Part shown: positions 13,287 to 18,600 of the stretch, one piece after another
How the letters are laid out: each line of letters begins with the position of its first letter
How positions within the stretch are numbered: the stretch's first letter is position 1
Assembly (NCBI GenBank): GCA_900550235.1
Contig: URRQ01000040.1
Location: 1-18,600 of the forward strand
From: an uncultured Lachnospiraceae bacterium
GTDB taxonomy: Bacteria; Bacillota; Clostridia; Lachnospirales; Lachnospiraceae
Direction: 5' to 3'
DNA: 18,600 bases
Program-made: the position numbers and the translations under genes
The notes under the pieces: generated by a model
Databases searched by the model: none
Told to the model about the DNA's origin: nothing
What the model saw: only the letters and a program-made list of their open reading frames with translations

Positions 13287-15834
13287 TCGAAATAAAGATA
13301 TCATAAAACGTGTAGAAAAAGGAATGATGAAAGCCAATCGTACCCGCAACATTTTCGCGATTGTTGCCGTGATCCTTACAACGTTTATGATTACGACGGT
13401 TTTCAGTTTAGGCATTAACTATAAAGAGAATATGGATTTGATGGGAGTTCGTACGTCTGGCACCAATGCGAATGTTATGCTTGCCATGCCGACAAAAGAG
13501 CAGGAAAAAGAAATCTGTGATTTAGATTATGTCGACACGGTCGGGAAACAATATATGATTGGTACTGTTTCCGGTAAAAATGAAGCGGACCGCGACCTTA
13601 CGATTGCTATGCAATACTATGATCATACCGAATGGGAAAAGCATTACAAAGAAGCAATCAGCAATATCAATGGCAGTTATCCGAAAAAAGAAAATGAAAT
13701 TATGTTGTCTGAGAATGCTCTTTCGCAGTTAGGCATTAAAAAGCCCAAGCTTGATATGGAAATTCCATTGTCCTATGTATCAAAAGATGGCGAACAGAAA
13801 GATACTTTTACATTAAGCGGTTGGTTCCGTTCTTATACAGGAACAGGTATGGCGTTTTTGTCAGAAAGCTATTGTCAGGAACATGGATATACGTTGCAGA
13901 ATAGCGGTGTTCTTTCGATATCTTTAGAAAATCCGAAAAATGATTTCTTTCGTATACAGGACGATGTTGTATTAAATGAGGATCAAGATTTTCAAGGTTC
14001 GGTGTCCATGTCCTCTTCCAATGGTTCTGTTTATGCAATGATGCTTCTTCTTGTATTTTTCATCATAGGCAGCGGCTATCTTTTGATTTATAATGTACTT
14101 TATATATCTATTTCGCGAGATACACGTTTCTATGGACTGATTAAGACGTTGGGAACAACAGAAAAGCAAATCAAAACCTTAGTAAAACGACAAGCGGTAA
14201 CCTTTGCGTGTATCGGAATACCGATTGGTATTATTTTATCAGGCGCGCTTTCCTTTGGAATTATTCCGTTTATTCTGGAAAACGCGTTTGATAGTGGAAA
14301 ATCTATGATGGACGCAGAAATGTTTTTTCACCCAAGTATTTTTATATTGTCTATTATTTTCTCTGCTTTGACAGTTTGGATCGCATGTAATGCGCCGGCA
14401 AAGATCGCCGGAAGGATTTCTCCGATTGAAGCGTTGAGATACCAGAATTTTGCTTCTACAAAAACGAAAAGCAGAAATTCTACCAATGGAGGAAAGCTTC
14501 ATGTGATGGCATACCACAACGTTTTCCGTGATAAAAAACGGACAATTCTCGTATTTATGTCCTTATTTATGGGAATTACTATGATTTTAGGTGTAAATGG
14601 AATTATAGGAAGTGTGAAAGTCGAAAACTTTATCGAAAAGTATATGGATTATAATTTTGAATACACAGATGTTCAGTTTGAACAACCGGAGCAGCCCAAC
14701 AAAGAAGTAGCGCAGTTTGACGAACGGTTTGTAAAACAGATAAAACAAATAGACGATGTTGCAAATGTAGATATTCAGAAAACGGTTTGGAGTGGGATTG
14801 ATTTTGATAAAACTGCATTGGAAGATTTTCTGAAAATCAAATATGAAGACAGCAGATATAAGACGAGAGGGCAGTCTTATGAAGAAATGGTTGCGGATCT
14901 TCAGAAATATGCCGATGCCGGTGATTATGGCTGTTATATTACGACGCTGGATAATAAAGCGTTGGAAGAATACAATGCAGAGCATCCGGATAAACCGATT
15001 GATATGGAAAGATTTCAGCGGGGCGAAACCGCGATTGTAGGAATGGATACGGAATATAATGCACCGAATACCGCGTTGGTAGGGAAAACATTGTCCTTGA
15101 CTGCGGACAGTCCCGATGGCAAAGCAGCGGATTTTTTGATTGACGGCTCCTTTTATTATGGAGATTATGAGAATAATCTTTCTGAGGGAATAGGTAGACG
15201 AAAAGATATTCATATTGTACCGGAGATTATCTATGTCAGCGAAGCAGGAATGGAACGTCTGACAAAAGCGCCGATTATTTCGGCAATCGGTATTGATATT
15301 GAAGATATGAAACAAGTAGAGCAAATGGACAGTAAATTGCAAACCTTGAATGATACATTAACAAAGACAGAGTGGAACTACAAAAGTCCGGTTGGAATGA
15401 TAGAGGAATTTAATCAAATGTTCTATTCTGTGAATCTGTTAGGTAATGGCGCGGCGGTTCTGCTGATTGTGGTTGGGCTGATTAATTTTGTCAATGTAAT
15501 GTTGACCGGAGTAGTTGCAAGGAAAAATGAATTTGCAATCATGGAAAGTATCGGAACTTCCAAGAAGCAGATTCGAAAAATATTGACTTTAGAGGGCGGC
15601 ATGTACGCACTTGTAACTACGGCGCTTATTATGACGCTTGGGAATGCGTTCTTGCTTCTTGTTGCAGACGCAGTTCCACATATGGCAGACTATGCAAAAT
15701 TTGAATATCCGTTTACTCTTGTAATTTGCTTGATATTTGCTATATTTATTATATGTCTAAGCATTCCGGCAATCGTATATCGTGCAGTTTCAAAAGAAAC
15801 GGTTATAGAACGTTTGCACGACTTAGGAAATTAG
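13276..15834 (+). CDS. FtsX/BceB-type ABC transporter permease
   Basis: 852 aa with GGGAGG (13262-13267) 8 nt before ATG 13276. Eight predicted transmembrane segments: ~25-46, 251-275, 309-333, 354-375, 424-444, 725-745, 776-797 and 813-836. Two FtsX modules (ending ...RISPIEALRYQ and ...AVSKETVIERL) surround two large extracytoplasmic domains (~47-250 and ~445-724). This is the permease of a Mac/Bce-type exporter or peptide detoxification system, which works by mechanotransmission with a separate ATPase (family knowledge). Downstream lie a response regulator and a short-sensor kinase, as in BceAB-RS-like loci. With its own ATPase truncated and a terminator placed upstream, the permease is probably non-functional or needs another ATPase. 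The reading frame itself is intact, which suggests recent disruption. Confidence 0.88.
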   Translation: MHDNRNKDIIKRVEKGMMKANRTRNIFAIVAVILTTFMITTVFSLGINYKENMDLMGVRTSGTNANVMLAMPTKEQEKEICDLDYVDTVGKQYMIGTVSGKNEADRDLTIAMQYYDHTEWEKHYKEAISNINGSYPKKENEIMLSENALSQLGIKKPKLDMEIPLSYVSKDGEQKDTFTLSGWFRSYTGTGMAFLSESYCQEHGYTLQNSGVLSISLENPKNDFFRIQDDVVLNEDQDFQGSVSMSSSNGSVYAMMLLLVFFIIGSGYLLIYNVLYISISRDTRFYGLIKTLGTTEKQIKTLVKRQAVTFACIGIPIGIILSGALSFGIIPFILENAFDSGKSMMDAEMFFHPSIFILSIIFSALTVWIACNAPAKIAGRISPIEALRYQNFASTKTKSRNSTNGGKLHVMAYHNVFRDKKRTILVFMSLFMGITMILGVNGIIGSVKVENFIEKYMDYNFEYTDVQFEQPEQPNKEVAQFDERFVKQIKQIDDVANVDIQKTVWSGIDFDKTALEDFLKIKYEDSRYKTRGQSYEEMVADLQKYADAGDYGCYITTLDNKALEEYNAEHPDKPIDMERFQRGETAIVGMDTEYNAPNTALVGKTLSLTADSPDGKAADFLIDGSFYYGDYENNLSEGIGRRKDIHIVPEIIYVSEAGMERLTKAPIISAIGIDIEDMKQVEQMDSKLQTLNDTLTKTEWNYKSPVGMIEEFNQMFYSVNLLGNGAAVLLIVVGLINFVNVMLTGVVARKNEFAIMESIGTSKKQIRKILTLEGGMYALVTTALIMTLGNAFLLLVADAVPHMADYAKFEYPFTLVICLIFAIFIICLSIPAIVYRAVSKETVIERLHDLGN

Positions 15835-15843
15835 TGTTACTCA

Positions 15844-15879
15844 CAGGGCAGATCATGATTACCTCTGCCCTGTTATTTT
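15844..15879 (+). terminator. Terminator between permease and response regulator
   Basis: CAGGGCAGA (15844-15852) and TCTGCCCTG (15864-15872) form a perfect 9-bp stem with an 11-nt loop followed by TTATTTT. It lies 10 bp after the permease stop and 20 bp before the regulator, so it likely dampens regulator-kinase expression relative to the transporter. Confidence 0.65.
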
Positions 15880-15898
15880 GATATGAGGCGGTGGTTAT

Positions 15899-16564
15899 AT
15901 GGCAAATATATTTTTGCTAGAGGACGATAAGATTTTGAGTAAAGGAATTTCCATTGCATTGGAAAAAGACGGACATCATGTTACAACTGCATACGGTTAT
16001 GTAGAAGCATTACAAAAATATACAGGGAAAAAGTATGATCTGTTTTTACTTGATATTAATCTGCCCGATGGAAATGGTATGAATTTTTGTAAAAAAATCC
16101 GACAAACCTCACAATTACCGGTGCTATTTTTAACCGCAAATGATACAGAAGAAGATATGCTAAACGGATATGATGTGGGTTGTGATGATTATATTTCCAA
16201 ACCGTTTTCCATCGATGTTTTGAGAAGAAAAGTATCTGCGATACTGAAAAGAACGATTACAGAAAATGTACGAATACAATATAGAGATTTGGAAGTGGAT
16301 CAGGAAAAATGTCTGGTACTATTAAATGGAGAAGAAGTTCACCTCAGTGCAACGGAATATAAATTGCTCTGTTATCTGATACAACATAAAGGAACGGTTG
16401 TTACAAAAGCAATGCTGTTGGAGAATTTATGGGATAAGGACGGCAATTTCATTGATGATAATACTTTGCGTGTGAACATCAAACGATTAAGACAAAAACT
16501 AAGAGACGATAACCAAGAATACGTTGTAACGGTATTTGGGATTGGTTATACGTTCGGAGAATGA
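15899..16564 (+). CDS. OmpR-family response regulator (BceR-like)
   Basis: 221 aa with a complete receiver: acidic pocket E8-D9-D10, phosphoacceptor D52 (LFLLDINLPDG), T79 and K101 (ISKPF). An OmpR/PhoB winged helix follows (~128-221, ending VFGIGYTFGE). ATG 15899 follows a purine-rich GAGG at 15885-15888. It overlaps the kinase gene by 4 bp (ATGA), a standard two-component arrangement. It presumably activates the adjacent transporter operon in response to a cell-envelope peptide antibiotic, by analogy with BceRS. In this genome the natural target promoter would be upstream of the truncated ATPase gene and has been separated from the permease. Unlike the regulator at 429-1121, all phosphorylation residues are present. 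Confidence 0.9.
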   Translation: MANIFLLEDDKILSKGISIALEKDGHHVTTAYGYVEALQKYTGKKYDLFLLDINLPDGNGMNFCKKIRQTSQLPVLFLTANDTEEDMLNGYDVGCDDYISKPFSIDVLRRKVSAILKRTITENVRIQYRDLEVDQEKCLVLLNGEEVHLSATEYKLLCYLIQHKGTVVTKAMLLENLWDKDGNFIDDNTLRVNIKRLRQKLRDDNQEYVVTVFGIGYTFGE

Positions 16565-17595
16565 AAATGAAGTGCTTTAAGTATATCAGAAAAATCCTTA
16601 TTATTTTGGAAGTGCTTGCAGCCATTGCACTTGCAGCAGTTCTATGCTTTACATCGATTGATAGTTCCGTAAAAGCAGGATTGTTGATGGGCATTGCTTT
16701 CTTTTTTGGCATATTTTATTTGTTAGATTATTTGCATAACCGCTATCTTGATGATATGTTGGAGCAACTGACCTTTTTAATTGAAGAATTGGTTGGAAAT
16801 CAGGAAGTCCATGTCTTTTCTGAATTGGAGGATACCTTGCTCTCGCGATTGCAGCATCAGCTTTTGAAATTGCGTTCTATCCTGATAAAACAAAATCAAT
16901 TATTGGATCATGAAAAGAAACAGATTAAAGCGTTGATTTCGGATATATCTCATCAGATTAAGACACCGGTTGCTTCGGCGAATACGTTTGTGCAGTTGTT
17001 AAATGATGATACGTTATCGGAAGACGAGCGAAAAGAATATATTGCCATCTTACAAATATCTCTTGAAAAATTAACATTTCTAGTGAATAGTCTGGTAAAA
17101 ATGTCTCGTTTGGAAAGTGGCATTATTGCGTTGAAACCAGAGAAAAATAGTCTGAATGATATTATTCTGCAAGCAGTAAAATCGGTGTATTCAAAGGCGA
17201 AAGCAAAGGATATTACGATTGTATTTGATTGTGAAGAAGATTATAAATTGTATTTGGATTTTAATTGGACAACAGAAGCCATCACGAACATATTGGACAA
17301 TGCTGTGAAATATACGCAAAATGGTGGAACGGTTCGCCTGAATATCACAGAGTACGCGTCTTACCTGCGACTGGATATTACAGACAACGGAATTGGCATA
17401 CCGGAGGAAGAACAGGCGCAAATTTTCAATCGCTTTTATAGAGGAAAATATTCTGCAGGTGTGGATGGTGTCGGTATCGGGCTATATCTAACTCGCGATA
17501 TCATGAGTAAGCAAAAGGGATATATCAAAGTGATTTCTGATGAAACGGGAACAACGTTCGCATTGTTCTTTCGATTGCGTTTGGAAGAAGATTAA
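16561..17595 (+). CDS. Intramembrane-sensing-type histidine kinase (BceS-like)
   Basis: 344 aa. Two closely spaced transmembrane helices (~12-33 and 37-58) leave only a few extracytoplasmic residues, as in intramembrane-sensing BceS/LiaS kinases that sense through their partner permease. A helical linker leads to the dimerisation/phosphoacceptor domain with H131 (DISHQIKTP). The HATPase_c domain has an N-box (ITNILDNAVKYT), G1 (DNGIGIP), F-box region (IFNRFYRG) and G2 (GVGIGLYL). The start overlaps the regulator stop (ATGA). It should phosphorylate the preceding regulator. Because the cognate transporter has lost its ATPase, flux-dependent signalling is probably impaired (inference). Confidence 0.9.
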   Translation: MKMKCFKYIRKILIILEVLAAIALAAVLCFTSIDSSVKAGLLMGIAFFFGIFYLLDYLHNRYLDDMLEQLTFLIEELVGNQEVHVFSELEDTLLSRLQHQLLKLRSILIKQNQLLDHEKKQIKALISDISHQIKTPVASANTFVQLLNDDTLSEDERKEYIAILQISLEKLTFLVNSLVKMSRLESGIIALKPEKNSLNDIILQAVKSVYSKAKAKDITIVFDCEEDYKLYLDFNWTTEAITNILDNAVKYTQNGGTVRLNITEYASYLRLDITDNGIGIPEEEQAQIFNRFYRGKYSAGVDGVGIGLYLTRDIMSKQKGYIKVISDETGTTFALFFRLRLEED

Positions 17596-17653
17596 AAACG
17601 ATACAAATACTATATATTTTGATAAAGAACTCTTTTTAGTGCATGCTACGAAT

Positions 17654-17702
17654 AAAAAAGCGCCGGGTTTTCGTATGAAACGGAAGCCTGAGCGCCTTTT
17701 TT
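17654..17702 (+). terminator. Terminator of the regulator-kinase operon
   Basis: AAAAAAGCGC (17654-17663) pairs with GCGC-C-TTTTTT (17692-17702). The internal GGGTTTTC/GAAAC-like pairing can extend the stem. The A-run/T-run symmetry suggests bidirectional use. It closes the ABC-transporter/two-component locus. Confidence 0.75.
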
Positions 17703-17748
17703 GTCTCTAACATCAGAAAAGACCAAAGAAAAATATGATTTATATAGG

Positions 17749-17778
17749 TTGTAGATTGCGATACAGATGAAGTATAAT
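17749..17778 (+). promoter_or_regulatory. Putative promoter of the small membrane-protein gene
   Basis: A perfect TATAAT at 17773-17778 follows TTGTAG (17749-17754) with an 18-bp spacer. It lies 80 bp before the small gene starting at 17859. No other candidate gene is near it. Confidence 0.4.
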
Positions 17779-17858
17779 ATATGAAACCAGGTACATCGAA
17801 ATTGGGTTTAAATATAGTGAAGAGTGATATTCTTGAATTTTAATAAGGAAGAATAAAT

Positions 17859-18139
17859 ATGGAGCTTTTGAAAGATTTGGTAAAATACTTTTTAGAAGGA
17901 ATGGTAGAATGGTGGACTGAATGTAAAATCAGTTCTAAAAGACAAGAATATTTTGTTAATAAAAAAGTAAGAGCGCTAAAGTTTGTTATTATGGAACAGT
18001 AAGTGTCGGTATTTTGTTAGTGGTAATTGGAATTATTGCATGTATACGGGAAAAAGTTTTAGAAGGAATTATATGTATGAGTATAAGTGGGTGCATAGGT
18101 ATTTGGCTCTTAGTGGAAAGAGGAACGGCTGAAAAATAA
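17859..18139 (+). pseudogene. Frameshifted small two-helix membrane protein
   Basis: ATG 17859, preceded by AAGGAAG (17845-17851), opens a 47-codon frame with a charged amphipathic start (MELLKDLVKYFLEGMVEWW) that stops at 18000-18002. In the -1 frame, overlapping this end, an open segment encodes GTVSVGILLVVIGIIACIRE and a second hydrophobic stretch (IICMSISGCIGIWLLVE), stopping at 18137-18139. Together they make a ~92-residue protein with a soluble N-terminus and two membrane helices, so I read one gene broken by a single-base indel near 17975-17992. I do not recognise the family. It is flanked by the kinase terminator and insertion-sequence DNA, in AT-rich sequence. Confidence 0.45.
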
Positions 18140-18164
18140 TTGTTAGATTTATGTAATTTGTAAT

Positions 18165-18236
18165 TTTTACAGTAAAATCTGGAGGTGGATTACTGTGAAA
18201 GAAAGTAGAGGACAGCCAACAAATGGCGTACTTTAA
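18165..18236 (+). other. Structured leader and very short reading frame next to the IS
   Basis: TTTTACAGTAA and TTACTGTGAAA (ending 18200) form an 11-bp stem whose 14-nt loop exposes GGAGGTGG (18181-18188). GTG at 18195 in the 3' arm starts MKESRGQPTNGVL, then TAA at 18234-18236. The initiation signals are strong but the frame is only 13 codons. This looks like the 5' end of a gene cut off by the neighbouring insertion sequence, or a leader. It is adjacent to the transposase 3' end on the other strand. Confidence 0.35.
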
Positions 18237-18281
18237 TAAGCTGTCTTATGGCAGCCTTTGAAAAATTATTATTTTGAAAAG

Positions 18282-18600
18282 CTAGGAAGCTAATTGTGAT
18301 TCGGAAAGAATTCCTTCTCTGATGAGCAGTTTCTTAGCCTGTTTGATAGCCTTTTCCTTTTGCTTTTCTTTCAAAGGTTCAGGTATATCAATCTTGTATA
18401 AATCGGTCGGATTCCACGCTTCACCAGTGGACAGCATCTGATAGATAGCAGTGAGAATCATCCGGGCGATGGCAATAATGGCTCGTTTTTTACCACGGCG
18501 CTTCATAATACGTTCATATTTCTGTTTATAGTAAGGAGACTTGTCGGATTTCACGGCTGCATGAGCGACTTGCACCAATGCAGGTTTGAGGTAGACACCG
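18282..18600 (-). mobile_element. IS110-family transposase, C-terminal part (runs off the window)
   Basis: On the minus strand the frame enters from the right edge with GVYLKPALVQVAHAAVKS, continues KSPYYKQKYERIMKRRGKKR and then AIIAIARMILTAIYQMLSTG, and stops at 18282-18284. This is the C-terminal Transposase_20 region of IS110-family enzymes (serine-nucleophile domain side), which act as DEDD recombinases guided by a bridge RNA in studied members (family knowledge). Only ~105 C-terminal residues are visible and the N-terminal DEDD domain lies beyond the window. The lysine-rich tail after WNPTDLYKID is intact. The IS end should lie between its stop and about 18140, but I cannot place it. Confidence 0.85.

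Noticed and set aside
14587..15342. 251-codon minus-strand frame inside the permease gene
   Set aside because: It is the complement of a real extracytoplasmic domain; the Ile/Phe/Arg-rich translation is typical of an antisense shadow.

Overview
The window looks like accessory DNA from a low-to-moderate GC gut Clostridia genome, probably Lachnospiraceae. I infer this from codon usage, strong GGAGG-type ribosome binding sites, a BceAB/RS-like peptide-sensing locus and Tn554-type recombinases. This is inference; no rRNA or other taxonomic marker is present.

Left flank (1-2524): remains and control region of an integrative/conjugative-type element. It holds a truncated metK tail, a 60-codon ORF coupled to an OmpR-type regulator whose receiver lacks the phosphoacceptor Asp, and five TGACAG direct repeats at ~11-bp period in front of a TATACT box. 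A leader follows with a 10-codon peptide, an intrinsic terminator and a second hairpin over a Shine-Dalgarno sequence. After it comes a sigma-70-region-4-like gene broken by a one-base deletion in an A tract, then ~570 bp without a convincing gene.

Mobility module (2525-9408): a DinG/XPD-type Fe-S helicase, then a tightly overlapping operon of three tyrosine recombinases, each with the R...HxxR...H...Y residues, and a small HTH/coiled-coil TnpC/DUF6262-type protein. This is the Tn554 tnpA-tnpB-tnpC plan with an extra third recombinase, reminiscent of 'recombinase in trio' elements.

Cargo (9479-13013): a visibly more AT-rich three-gene operon with its own promoter and terminator. It encodes a calcineurin-like metallophosphoesterase with an extra C-terminal domain, an 82-aa 'middle component', and a coiled-coil ABC/SMC-like ATPase with a DUF2326-type C-terminus. 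This matches the ABC three-component (ABC-3C) architecture predicted to act in biological conflict, so the most exciting reading is an anti-phage or anti-plasmid cassette carried by a site-specific transposon.

Right junction and host locus (about 13014-17702): immediately after the cargo terminator and a cluster of short inverted repeats, the sequence enters an ABC transporter ATPase gene at its Walker B/D-loop (DEPTGNLDS). Only the last ~64 codons of that ATPase remain, followed by the intact FtsX-type permease, response regulator and intramembrane-sensing-type kinase. The mobile DNA therefore appears to have split a BceA-type ATPase gene at its most conserved stretch. The other half is not in the window, so the left junction is unresolved.

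Right end (17703-18600): a frameshifted two-helix small membrane protein gene, a truncated-looking short reading frame, and the 3' part of an IS110-family transposase on the minus strand that runs off the window.
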